From: Nipponacmea schrenckii
Taxonomy: Eukaryota > Mollusca > Gastropoda > Lottiidae
DNA: 64,000 nt
Assembly (NCBI GenBank): GCA_030562195.1
Contig: CM060199.1
Span: forward strand, 20,790,338 to 20,854,337
Direction of reading: 5' to 3'
Shown here: positions 25,296-36,539 of the stretch, one piece after another
Layout: each line of letters begins with the position of its first letter
Position numbering within the stretch: the stretch's first letter is position 1
The notes under the pieces: model-generated
Told to the model about the DNA's origin: nothing
What the model saw: the letters and a program-made list of their open reading frames with translations, nothing else
The model's database searches: none
Translations under genes and position numbers: made by a program

Positions 25296-26165
25296 TTAAT
25301 ATAATGCGACATAAAGACAAGAAATAATGAGAACTATGTTTGAATGAAGTAACTCACTGATTACCCTAAAGAAAACATTAAGAAACATACCTGTACAAGC
25401 TTTACCTCCTCTAATTTCTTATCCCCACAACTGCAATATAATGCAAAGATGCATTTCTATTTTAAACGAACAATCTGAATTTAGAATTTAAAAAATCATG
25501 AAAATAAACATACGCTACAGCATACATTAAAATAAATAAAAATCATCAATTTTAACTTCCATTGCCCGAAATTTGGTTCGTGCATAAAATATGATTGATA
25601 CATACAATTTATATAAACTTAAAGATGCAAAATCTCAGATGTGCCAGAATGAAGTCATACAGACACAGAAACGTATGGGTAGATGGGTGGGTGTTTACCA
25701 GGCAAGTGGTGACTACAAACACATGGCATATATTTTGATCTTGCTATTTAAATCTATGACTCTATGGTTGATCACACATGCTGGTTGCTTCTTGTACCCA
25801 CTTAAAGATGTTGAACGCGAAGCAATGAGAAGTTCAGAATCGAGTGGAATTATCAAGCTAATTCAAGACGAGAGAAATGCAAAATAACTCGAACATAAGT
25901 CTATACTATTTGTAAACAAAGGATCAATTAATGATGTATTTTATTTCCACATCTTTCATGCCAAAGGATGATCTGTCTATGTTTATATACTCCGCCTATT
26001 TTATATTGGAGGGATGGTTGAAAAGTTTTCTTTAGATAGCAGCTTTTACTTGAAACCAAAAAAATTACAGAATGCGGTTATCCAAAAGTCTTGATTTTTA
26101 ATTAGCACTGTGCAAAGTAAATGGTATCGCATTCGGAAAATACGTATATCGAAAGTGATATCACA
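25296..26165. other. AT-rich DNA without recognisable gene
   Basis: The 98-codon frame at 25,591-25,887 encodes a soluble-looking peptide with one hydrophobic stretch and no known motif. I do not call it a gene. Confidence 0.45.
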
Positions 26166-26170
26166 TCAAT

Positions 26171-26260
26171 GTTGGCGTATATAGTCTTCGCCCCTGCCTG
26201 CCCGTCCGTCCACAATTGTTGAGCTGGATTCTTAATAGATTTTAACGAAACTTTTTAACC
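26171..26260 (-). repeat. M1 end fragment
   Basis: Reverse complement of the M1 right end: GGCGTATATAG, then CCCGTCCGTCCACAATTGTT, then TTAATAGATTTTAACGAAAC. The rest of the element is missing. Confidence 0.6.
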
Positions 26261-26389
26261 ATATATGAATTTCGTTGGGTTAGAAAAAAGAATTTTATCC
26301 TTTTTTCTTCGTTTTATCATTGAACCCTTGTTATATAGAGAATTTAGTAGGAGACATTTCGAAGAACCATCACATACTGTAGTCAATCG

Positions 26390-27460
26390 AACGTAATTGG
26401 TGTCTAAATGAATGGTTAAAAGCGAAACAGGTGAGTAAGTTTTAACAATATTTTCACATTGCAATCATTCCCATGCCAGTGGGGTGTTCGTAGAATGCAT
26501 TCCGGGAGGCTAAAAGTGTTAACAGGCAACTATCAAAAATAATAACTATGGGCCATCGGGTTAACAACAAATTCTTCTACTAATAAAGCAACATTTCGTG
26601 CGATAATAAGGCGATACGATTCGATGCTGAATGTTTATGTGTAGAAACAAGTTATCAAGACATAATAGCTTCAATGAAATAGCTTTACAAGATGCAGAAC
26701 TTTGATCTAGATTGTTTAATAGGGCTGCGATCTCTGCGATCTACAGTAACTGCTAAGAAAATACGCCACTCCGTACAATACTAGTAGATGGATTTGTAAC
26801 CTTGAAGGACAGAATAAAAGGATATTATCAAGAAAGGTTGAAATGTAATCATTGAACGAGTTAAAAATGCACTTGGTTCGCGATTCCTTAAAGACCATGT
26901 CAAGATGAAACTAGATATAAAGACTAAATAGACTATTTTCGAACGAATTGGTGTCAAAAATAAGGAAAAGCGAAATGGGTGGAAAGTTTTAACAATACAC
27001 TTAACTTCCCTGCATGGGGTGCAATGAAGTTTGAGCAACGCTAATAGTTTTCCAACTAAAAAATTAACTAGGGCCCATCGGGTTAACACTTATTCTTTTA
27101 TTAATAAAGCAACTTTCGTGGATAGTAAGGCATAGCTTGAGCTGTTTTATGTGTAAAAAATTGTCAGGGAAAAAGCTTCAATGAGGCTACTTTACAGATG
27201 AAACTTGATCATTTTGTTTTGGGGCGGGATTCTTTGCAACAGGACCTGCTAAGGAAATCCCGAACCTTTGTAAATATTTGGTGGATTTGTCATTAAACAT
27301 AATAAAATGCCTTTTATCAAGAAAGGGTTAATAGTAATATTGCATTATTGCATTGGGTTTTCCTTAAAGATACATTTTTAATATGACTACTGTAAAAAGA
27401 TAAATAGATTTTTTATTGGTATTATAAGTTAAAAATGAAATGGGTGGAGTAAAGCTTAAT
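26390..27460. repeat. Diverged tandem duplication with a unit of about 0.5 kb
   Basis: Two units (about 26,390-26,940 and 26,941-27,415) and the start of a third share landmarks in the same order: AATTGGTGTC, AAAGCGAAA..GG, AAGTTTTAACAATA, GGCCCATCGGGTTAACA (26,551 and 27,070 regions), TAATAAAGCAAC, TTCGTG, TTATGTGTA, GCTTCAATGA and ATTATCAAGAAAGG. Many small indels separate them, so the duplication is old. Frames inside (26,716-27,089) have no recognisable product. Confidence 0.8.
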
Positions 27461-28185
27461 TAAAAATGTGGATATTGTAAATAAACTTTAAAAATATATG
27501 ATGTGCACAAGAAAAATGTGGTAAATTGTAACCTGAACCATAATGTACCTTTCTTCTAAAAGTTATTGGGTCAATTTTTCAGCATCGACAATTACTATCA
27601 AAATTATATTTTTCTATCCAAACTAACATAAATTATAAGGGTTTAAAAATTATTTTGCTTCTCCTTAACACACTGTGCAATTTTTTACGATATAAGTCAT
27701 TTGCAGATCTAGAAAACATAAGCTTCAAACTGTTAGTTAATTCGAGCAGAAAATTGAACATCCTGTAATCGCATGTTCAAGTTGTTATATGAAGCAATCG
27801 AGGAGAAAACAGGTCGTAGTCTGAGTGACAAACCTACTTCTGTGAATGACATGTCGCTCATACAATCTATTAAACACATCATGGCGTGTATTAGAAACAC
27901 TTCTCGAGCTTGAAGCCTGGTCGACCATCCTAATCCTTTCAATTTCCTTTACAGCAGCTTGTTTTCCAGTAAAACAAGAACAAATTGACAGTAAATTTAC
28001 ACAAATTAATCTTCATGACACGAATAATTTGACTCGGGATACAAATTTTATTCCGAGCGGAATATAACTAGAATTAACCTTCTTTTTTATGAGCGAAAAT
28101 ACCAGGTGTATCAAAGTGATAGAAGGAATCCAATAATACTACTTTCATACTTCAATGGCGACTTTTAGATCCTAACGTACATGTA
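27461..28185. other. AT-rich DNA without recognisable gene
   Basis: Short frames on both strands near 27,733-28,067 overlap each other and have no motif. Confidence 0.45.
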
Positions 28186-28239
28186 CTTCGCAAGGGTTTT
28201 GCATAAGCCAAGAACTTCCCTAAGGATGAATAAAAAGTA

Positions 28240-28325
28240 AGCAACCAGCCAAATGGTTACAGATAATTCGAGAAAGATCATTGCCACGTGGTTTGGCCAA
28301 GGACCCGCTTGTAAAAGGATTGAAC
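28240..28325 (+). mobile_element. SINE2 fragment
   Basis: CAACCAGCCAAATGGTTACA, then GAGAAAGATCATTGCCA and GGTTTGGCCAAGGACC, match the SINE2 body at 51,025-51,105. It is joined directly to a SINE1 piece in opposite orientation. Confidence 0.75.
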
Positions 28326-28385
28326 TGGGTTTAAAAATTCCGAAAGTTCATCTCGACCTTTTTCAAGATTGAACCAACTGAAAAT
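28326..28385 (-). mobile_element. SINE1 fragment joined to the SINE2 fragment
   Basis: AAATTCCGAAAGTTCATCTC and GACCTTTTTCAAGATTGAAC are the reverse complement of the SINE1 stretch around box B and GGTCGAGATGAAC. No body or tail. Confidence 0.7.
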
Positions 28386-28389
28386 GGCG

Positions 28390-30185
28390 CACTGGCTTTT
28401 CAACAATTCCGTAATGTCATACGACTAGACACAATCATATTGATTAAAATTGTTTATTGGGTATATATATTATCGTATGGAAAAAATACGTTTCAACAAT
28501 ATTCGATCCCTTCTACCTAGAAATAAATACAGGCCGCAAATCAGAAAAGTGTCGACTCAGCAATAAATGTACAGTGCAATGAAATTTCGCGAGATGTCAT
28601 TTAAATCACGCAGTTTAAAAAGGTGAGATGTTTCATTCCGTGTCTGTATGAGTTAGTATCGTATTCCCTTGGAAATAAAATAAATAAAATAAGAAATATG
28701 TATTTACAACAATTCAAATTTTTATTGGCACATGTAAAAATCTTAATGAATCCTCCAGGAATTAATTTGGGCTACATCTACTAAATCTCAAGATCTTTTT
28801 TATGATTTGAGAGAAAACAAAATACATAAAACACATACGAATGTCGGTTGTTGGTATAGAAATAAGAATCTGTCTAGTGGGATTCGAACCTCTTCAACAG
28901 CAGTTTCTAGTTACTTCTTATATTTGAAGGTGAGAAAGTAAACAAATATAGACAATAACAAATAATGTGTATAAGGTATAGGTATAATAGCTCTTAGAAG
29001 GCGCATAAAATTTATTTTCACTCAAACTTGGCCAATAACAGTACATAGCCATCGTGTCATACCTATATCAAAATCCGATAAATCCACAAAAGTAAAAGTA
29101 TATAACGTTAATACATCCATAAAGCGATTTTCAAATTGCGAGACGTGGAAATTCGTTGTAATTATAAATAACTCTAACATGGAGTTAACCCTGACCTCAA
29201 CATCGTCATACTACGTATGATATTTAAATTCACGGAAGACCGAGAACAAGCAATTCATATGATTTAGAAGAAACACTGGCAAAATATTAAACGAATGTTA
29301 ATCACTTGTAATATTTGTTTGTATACACACCGGAAAATGATTGGCGTAGAGCGCATGGATGGAAAGTTGTCTTTTCGTGTTAAAGCGTAGATTACCCAAA
29401 CGCGCTCTTTTTTAAAAACAGAACGGATTCATCGCTTGCTTACTTTAAAAAAAAAAACAAAAAAAAAACGAATATAGTTATATTGTCGCTTTTTGAAAAT
29501 TGAAAAAGTGTGGAATGCATACTGATTTATTTAACCAATAGTCAGTATAAGACACAAAATAATATTAACAGTAGGACGAGGGTATTCTAGGACTTATTAT
29601 ACATTTAAAAAGAAAATCTTCAATTTTGACTGTCTCTTACAGCCTGATCTGAAATGTAAATTTTTGGATTGACGTTAATAGGTAACCGAATATCAAATAC
29701 AGATATTTCTTTATGTAGCAAACATAATTCACTTTCTCAAAACAGTCTGGTAGTGATATAGGTCTGTCTGGAAAACTTGTAAAATATCATAAATCAATTC
29801 AAATAATTTGGCAAAGAAATTTGATTTTCTAATTAACAAACCCATATTTAACACGCATGCATGCCTTAACGACGAGCTTCAGAACTTACATTCAACATTA
29901 ATATCTTTATGTCTGGGAAGCCGTTGTAAAACCTTCGGATGGTATTGGACAATAGTTATTAGCTATATATAAGATTCCAACTCATTCCTTTGTGGTAATA
30001 TTGTTCTTCAAGAGTGGCTGCGTTGGCAGGGTATGATTCATGGCCTAAAATAGGCCTTATGTTTTGTTGTAGAAGGTCCAACATTTAGCGAAATGTGTCC
30101 CTGGACGTATCTGGCAATTTTAACTAAAATGATCCAACCGATAATTTGTAAACGTCAAAACTAATTATACGCGCATAATATATGA
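28390..30185. other. AT-rich DNA without recognisable gene
   Basis: An A-rich run interrupted by C lies near 29,449-29,470. No coding signal. Confidence 0.45.
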
Positions 30186-30191
30186 AATGTG

Positions 30192-30557
30192 GAGCGTATA
30201 TTGTCGTCACTCATGTCCATCTGTCCGTCCACAATTGCTCGTAAACACTCTAGAAGGCGGAATTCATGACGGATTTTGATGAGTGTTCGTAATCACCGAA
30301 CGGTGAACCCTATTGAAAATCTGACGAAACTTGTTGAAATTGTCTTATCATCCAAGGATGAATCCTGAAAATCAAAATACCGAAAATATTTAATGAGTTA
30401 TTGCCTTGTTAGAAGGTACAATTCTTGACAGATGTTAATGAAATATTGTACATTTATCAGCCCATAAAAGAAGTGTTGAAGGTTGAATATTTCATTCCAG
30501 TGATTGTTACTGTACTGTTCAGTTTTTGTTCAAATACAATTCTGCCAGTGGGCGTAT
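30192..30557 (-). mobile_element. Element M1 copy C
   Basis: Read on the minus strand it starts ATACGCCCACTGGCAG, identical to the start of copy A. It then carries the same order of segments and ends with the GGACGGACAGATGGACATGA stretch and an eroded GCTCCAC end. ATTTCATTCCAGTGATTG also matches copy B (reverse complement). Confidence 0.75.
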
Positions 30558-30779
30558 AATAACTAGCCAAGCTACTTTTTAAGTTCGTTATAGTTTTGTC
30601 AATTGTACAAAACTACTCTACAGATGTCAGTAAAATAAACGTTGTGGAGAAATACGTTTATGTCTACGAAATTTTGATAAGAAATTCGCATAATGCCAAT
30701 GTAAGGGATAAACTGTATTGAATCTTAGTTAAATTCACTTACTCAGCCATAATTACTAGTGGAAAACATTTTGTTTTGA

Positions 30780-31020
30780 ATTACCTAATTTTCAATAGTG
30801 TTTAAACTTGGTGATTACACTCAACCTAAGTTCATCAAAATCCATCAAGGTTCATCAAATTGCATCAAGTATTCTAGAGTGGTTACGAGTTAAAACTTAA
30901 AATTGTTTATAAACTCAAGGGCAATAACCCATCCCAATAGTGTTTAATTCTATGGTCATTACGCACAAAGTTTTGTCAAAATCTATCAATAATTGTGTCT
31001 TCTAGAGTGTATACAATCGT
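30780..31020 (+). repeat. M1 partial copy D
   Basis: Contains TTCATCAAAATCCATCAAGG, TATTCTAGAGTGGTTACGAG, CTCAAGGGCAATAACCCAT and TCAAAATCTATCAATAATTG followed by TGTCTTCTAGAGTG. These are two internal M1 modules without either terminal repeat. A G run (31,028-31,040) follows directly. Confidence 0.65.
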
Positions 31021-31027
31021 GATCGGT

Positions 31028-31040
31028 TGGGGGGGGGGGG
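31028..31040. repeat. Poly-G tract
   Basis: About 12-13 consecutive G after GGTT. Only length and position can be stated. Confidence 0.8.
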
Positions 31041-31049
31041 TTAATGTTG

Positions 31050-32790
31050 GATGCAGGATGCTTGTATCACTCTTAAAAATAATTTCAGGAGGTTTCTTAT
31101 CACAGCAAAAACCAATAACTGGATGTAACGCTAAACTAAAACAGGAACGTTTTTCTTAATTCATAACGCACACTAAATTGATCAAAGGCTTAAAGATAAA
31201 TTACGAAAACCATTGCTAAATAATTATTGACCAAGCAGTCATGCAAACCTAAGTCAAATTAAGTTTAAGTTGAAAGTTAAATTTCGTATATAAATATGTC
31301 GTATTCGAGTGTAAAGTTTTAAAACGTTTATAAAGTAATGACCTTTGATTAGATTGCATAGAAGAGAGAAAACAAACTAAGACTTTGCGTAAATACGGAA
31401 GAAAAATTATAATCCAGCTGGGCCTTTAAGATGTTGTTGAAATCGCACCCGTGTGATGTCGTCATTAAAACGATTAATATTACAGCGTATCGAAAACAAG
31501 TACTAGTATACAATATATCACAGGCCTGGTAGGTCAACCAACGTTAATATGTTTGAATCTGTCGAACGCTACATTTTATACAATTTATTTATTTTACTTA
31601 AAGGATAATCGTACTTTAGTACACTCTTAAACATCCACACACCTCAAAGAGAATAAAACTATGCGCCATTAATGCAAATACAGCATATTGAAAACGAATC
31701 CGTGAAAACGCTACATATCGAATAATATTTGATCAACCAAATAACCAGTTGTCGATAAGATCCATATTGGAACTGACCAACAACTGATGCCAAAAGAACT
31801 GTATTCAAGTCGACTATATCAAGAGAGTGTTCAGTTCAACTCTGCCAAATGCCCTCAGTAGCAGTCAAAAAATTCAGATGCTCTTTTATTATTCCTCTTT
31901 AATAATCTTGTCATTTTTGATCCGACCGGACACAAACCTTATGGAGATGCAAACAATGCGAAAAAAAAAGAGAAAATTTTCTATTTTATCACTTATGGAT
32001 ACAATGCAAATAGAAGTAGAAGGGCAACAGATGGTATTTTCGAGGAATACTGTGTCTAGGAATGAACTTAAGAATTACAAATTTTAAACTGGCCAATAAA
32101 AGCTTTTATTTATATATAAATATTTATCAGTGGATATACCATAATTAACATAACAGAATCTTCCGAAATGTAATTATCCATAAAAATGCATTTGATTTTT
32201 CACAAACGCGTAATAAATTAATTTTTCAATAATAACCTTTTGTCTGTTTTCCAGATTCTTTTACTTTCTGACACAAGAAAAGTTCAATAATGAATATAAA
32301 TATACACATATTGACCATTGTTGAGAACTAAAGTTAGATGTTTATTCTAAGACGCAGTACATCTATTACTTTAAGTATTATAGCAGTAATCCGCCTAATG
32401 TACTATTTTGGTCCTATTTGGATCGATCTTAACCATACATGTTGTAATATTCAGATTATGATAGTCGTAACTACCTAATCTTAGGCCATGAATAACCATA
32501 ATTTCCATGATAATTTCAAGCAAGAAAATTGATAAAGTTCAATTAACTCAAGTCAAACCACCAAGTACCAACAGCATGTCATTCGACCCACTGGTAAACC
32601 AACTGAACAAACTAAATAAACTAACTGGAAGCTGTAAGTGGATGTAAACGTCCCAAAAGTTGGTTCTTCACCATTCATTTGACCATCGCTCTATGTAACA
32701 AATTCACATTTGCATTTAGTGCGATGTGGAACTATTATCTATCTAGATAGATAAGTAACTAACTACACACGAATTCCTCATATGCCCTTA
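31050..32790. other. AT-rich DNA without recognisable gene
   Basis: Frames at 31,349-31,537 (minus) and 31,827-32,087 (plus) show no motif. Confidence 0.45.
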
Positions 32791-32811
32791 CATCACTATT
32801 AATTTTGTGCC

Positions 32812-33610
32812 TAAATTCACTATACATGTCTATACAAATTTCACCATGAGTTTTTACATGTCCATACAATTTTCTCCATTAGATTATACATGTCTATACA
32901 AATTTCACCATGAGTTTATACATGTCTATACAAATTTCACTATCATTTTATACATTCCATACAAATTTCACCATGAGTTTATAGTTATACTAAGTTATAC
33001 ATGTCTATACAAATTTCACCATGAGTTTATACATGTCTATACAAATTTCACCATGAGTTTATACATGTCTATACAAATTTCACTAGTATTTTATACATGT
33101 CTATACAAATTTCACCATGAGTTTATACATGTCTATACAAATTTCACCATGAGTTTATACATGTCTATACAAATTTCACTATCATTTTATACATTCCATA
33201 CAAATTTCACCATGAGTTTATACATGTCCATACAAATTTCACCATGAGTTTATACATGTCTATACAAATTTCACTATCATTTTATACATTCCATACAAAT
33301 TGCACCATGAGTTTATACATGTCTATACAAATTTCACCATGAGTTTATACATGTCTATACAAATTTCACCAGGAGTTTATACATGTCTATACAAATTTCA
33401 CCAGGAGTTTATACATGTCTATACAAATTTTCACCATGAGTTTATACATGTCTATACAAATTTCACCAGGAGTTTATACATGTCTATACAAATTTCACCA
33501 TGATACAAATTTCACCATGAGTTTATACATGTCTATACAAATTTCACCATGAGTTTATACATGTCCATACAAATTCCACCATGAGTTTATACATGTCCAT
33601 ACAAATTTCA
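32812..33610. repeat. 32-bp minisatellite array
   Basis: About 24 copies of a 32-bp unit GAGTTTATACATGTCTATAC + AAATTTCACCAT. Variants include CACTATCATTTTATACATTC (short unit) and CCAGGAG. Because 32 is not a multiple of three, an open frame of 146 codons runs through with a 32-residue period. This is a repeat product, not a gene. Confidence 0.96.
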
Positions 33611-34135
33611 CTCAGTGATTACGATATATACAATACATACTTCACTGTGATTTTATACAAACATGTACATTACAAAACTTCCTGTGATTCTATAAACATG
33701 TACATACAAACTTCACTGTGATTCTATAGACATGTACGTACAAACTTCACTGTGATTTATAACATGTACATACAAACTTCCTTGTGATTCTATAAACATG
33801 TACATACAAACTTCACTGTGATTCTATAGACATGTACGTACAAACTTCACTGTGAATTTATAGACATATACCTACAAACTTCACTGTGATTTTATAAACA
33901 TGTACATACAAACTTCACTGTGATTCTATAGACATGTACGTACAAACTTCACTGTGAATTTATAGACATATACTTACAAACTTCACTGTGATTTTATAGA
34001 TATGTACATACAAACTTCACTGTGATTCTATATTCATGTACACGTACATACAAACTTCACTGTGATTTTTTACACATGTACATACAAACTTCACTGTGAT
34101 TCTATAAACATGTACATACAAACTAAACTATGATT
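33611..34135. repeat. 34-bp minisatellite array, related to the 32-bp array
   Basis: About 15 copies of a unit of about 34 bp, CTTCACTGTGATTCTATAGA + CATGTACGTACAAA, with the variant TTTATAAACATGTACATA. It aligns to the neighbouring unit (TATACATGTCTATACAAATTTCACCATGA), so the two arrays look like diverged branches of one ancestor. Confidence 0.95.
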
Positions 34136-34139
34136 TTTA

Positions 34140-35090
34140 AGTGAGTTGTTACAATAAAACATTTCGATTAAAATACAAATGACTGTTCTGTCACTAAGGT
34201 CTATGTAACTGAAATAGCTTTAGGATATATATGTTTGCCAGATAACATTATTATAAAATATGTGATTTCTTGATTCCGTTGGTGTCCATCATTAAATATG
34301 GCTGGTTTAGTCAGTCAGTGTAAATGATATTAAAGAAGTAGAAAATAGGATATTATTCGTATTGCATAATATTTTATTTCTAAAAGAAATATCATAAATA
34401 TTAAAGTTAAGTTTCTTAATCAATAGTGACAATTGGTTCTAAAAAGACTAACAATTTTCTAGTATTATTGTTATTTGAAATGACAATTCACGAAAGATAT
34501 GCCAAAACGTATTGGCTTCTTTTACGGCTTTTCAAGCCAATAGGATTTGACGTATAAGAAAGGAATTTTCATTTTAATTTGTAATTCATTGATTTCTTTA
34601 AGGGTATTATTTAAAGCAGTATTCATTAATATTTTTTATGCAAATTTTTTTTTTATAAATTTATCTCAAATCACGCAATCTTGAATCTTTTATCCTAAAA
34701 GCATCGAACACTCACTCACTTCCATCAAATAGTGATTTTAATGAATCAACATTTTATTTTATCGGGAAAATGGGTTATACTGAGATAGTTGAACGAAGAA
34801 TATAACTGTCACGCATGGCAAGAAACAGGAACACAATCTTCATTAATTCACGTAATCAACTCACAAATAAACAATAAAACTCATTAAAATGAAGTTCTAC
34901 TCAATTCTCACTGGGGCCAAAATGATTTAATGCAGGCATGCGGTGCAGTTTAGGCAGCGTTAAAGATGGGCCCTCAAGTTAACCCCTTAAGAACAATGAT
35001 GACCACATCGCTAAGAAACTTTCAGACGTCAGGACTTATAGATATTACTATTATTATATTATATTTCCTTTTGATCTTTCGCGTCTTATA
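34140..35090. other. AT-rich DNA without recognisable feature
   Basis: No coding or repeat signal could be supported. Confidence 0.45.
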
Positions 35091-35095
35091 AATAA

Positions 35096-35350
35096 AAATG
35101 AAGTGCTACATTTTTGCATCTAATGGACTAATGAAGATGACCAATGCCATGCCGTGTACCATGGTATTACCCTTTTCCATTTGCTATATCCAACTGCCGT
35201 GGGAACTGTCTGTAAAACATGGGGTGTTGTTTTTTTTTTTTGGGGGGGGGGGGGTTCTTTGTCCCATCCAAATGACTAGATGTCCGACTTGCAAACTAAC
35301 GCGGGAAACCGAGTTGAAAAAGCCGAAAGTACATCTCGACCTTTACTTAA
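35096..35350 (-). mobile_element. SINE1 copy E, diverged
   Basis: Reverse complement of SINE1. TGGACTAATGAAGATGACCA and CCAACTGCCGTGGGAACTG come from the 3' half, GTCCCATCCAAATGACTAGA from the middle, and GTACATCTCGACCTTTACTT from near box B. A T run followed by a G run (35,228-35,254) sits inside. The head and tail are lost. Confidence 0.8.
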
Positions 35351-35780
35351 GCTTTTTAATTCGCAAAGCCTCGTCTGGTTGATTTCAAATATTGATTCCA
35401 ATAAAATTTGTTGCTTTCTCGCGGACATTAGGCAAATTTCACATGTTCGTATAAGTATACGACACATGTCTTTCTTAATTTGAATTTCATAAAATTTAGA
35501 GCAGACAAATCCCTGAATATATTGATATAATATTCCCGAAATATTTTTTTAATCAGCATTTTATCCGTTTCAATACTATTTCAATCACACTTGTGAAAAT
35601 GTCATATGCAGATTCACGTCTACAAGTCATTATTATCAAGAACCCATTCGCGATTTGCATCCAAATTGTAACTTCCATCGATTTCGAATGATGCAGATAA
35701 GATTAAAAACAGGGCGCATAACAGCTTTTCGAGCATATGCTTTTATGACACACGATTATAGTCCTCGATAATCATTCAAT

Positions 35781-35889
35781 TCCCAGCCCTACGCCGCTTT
35801 AACTTATCCCAAGCCCTACGCCGCTGTAACTTATTCCATGCCCTACACTGCTGTTACTTATTCCCAGCCCTACGGTTACTGTTACTGTT
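35781..35889. repeat. 27-bp tandem repeat, four copies
   Basis: CCCAGCCCTACGCCGCTGTA + ACTTATT repeats at steps of exactly 27 bp (AGCCCTAC or TGCCCTAC at 35,785, 35,812, 35,839 and 35,866). It ends in GTTACTGTTACTGTTAC. Confidence 0.9.
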
Positions 35890-36480
35890 ACTTTCGCAAT
35901 AACCAATTGGTTTGAAAAGCATATTGCGATTTTGAAATCATAATCTGAAAGTTTTTTCACTTAAGCGTCGAATTAAAAACTACAGAATCTCATTTAAGTA
36001 TTTTGTCTGCCAGTCGTTTTCCAATTTCGTCCAACAGCGAAAGCACTTGTTTGAGATACAAAACACACATTGATGAAGGTTTTTGTTCTTAAGCAAAATA
36101 ATCGGCTTGTAGATATGTAACTTCAAGTCAGAGCGGTTTGAAACAAACCATATTACAGTCGACTGTCATTTTTGATGAATGGAATCAAATATTGTAAAAG
36201 TAATTACAGACGTACACATATCTCTTTCACAGACAAACAGATTTATCAAATCGCTTTTTGTATTTCATTGCAATTTCAATCGATGATTACAATGTAGAAT
36301 ATTAGTTAGTGTGGTTTTTTTTTATCAGATATTTTAAAACATCTATTTTTGAAATTATGCATTTGTTTCTGTACCTTCCTAAGAATTCTATGGTAATCCG
36401 ATTTATTAATTGAGGTTTGATCTATATCTTACAATCCTTTTTTCACTCGTGTTCAGTTGCATTTTGACTAAATAGTGTAG
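35890..36480. other. AT-rich DNA without recognisable feature
   Basis: No coding or repeat signal could be supported. Confidence 0.45.
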
Positions 36481-36483
36481 GTG

Positions 36484-36535
36484 GGAGCTGCGGTGGGTCA
36501 ATGAGTTAGGTGTATGCTTGCAAACCTGAAGACCT
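36484..36535 (+). mobile_element. SINE1 head fragment F
   Basis: GAGCTGCGGTGGGTCAATGA, GTTAG and GCTTGCAAACCTGAAG match the tRNA-like head of SINE1, then similarity stops abruptly. Confidence 0.75.
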
Positions 36536-36539
36536 GTTA

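Noticed and set aside
25591..25887. 98-codon plus-strand frame as a small gene
   Set aside because: No recognisable domain, and nothing around it supports transcription or splicing.
32807..33503. Open frames of 146 and 67 codons
   Set aside because: They follow the 32-bp repeat with a 96-base protein period; openness comes from the repeat lacking stops.
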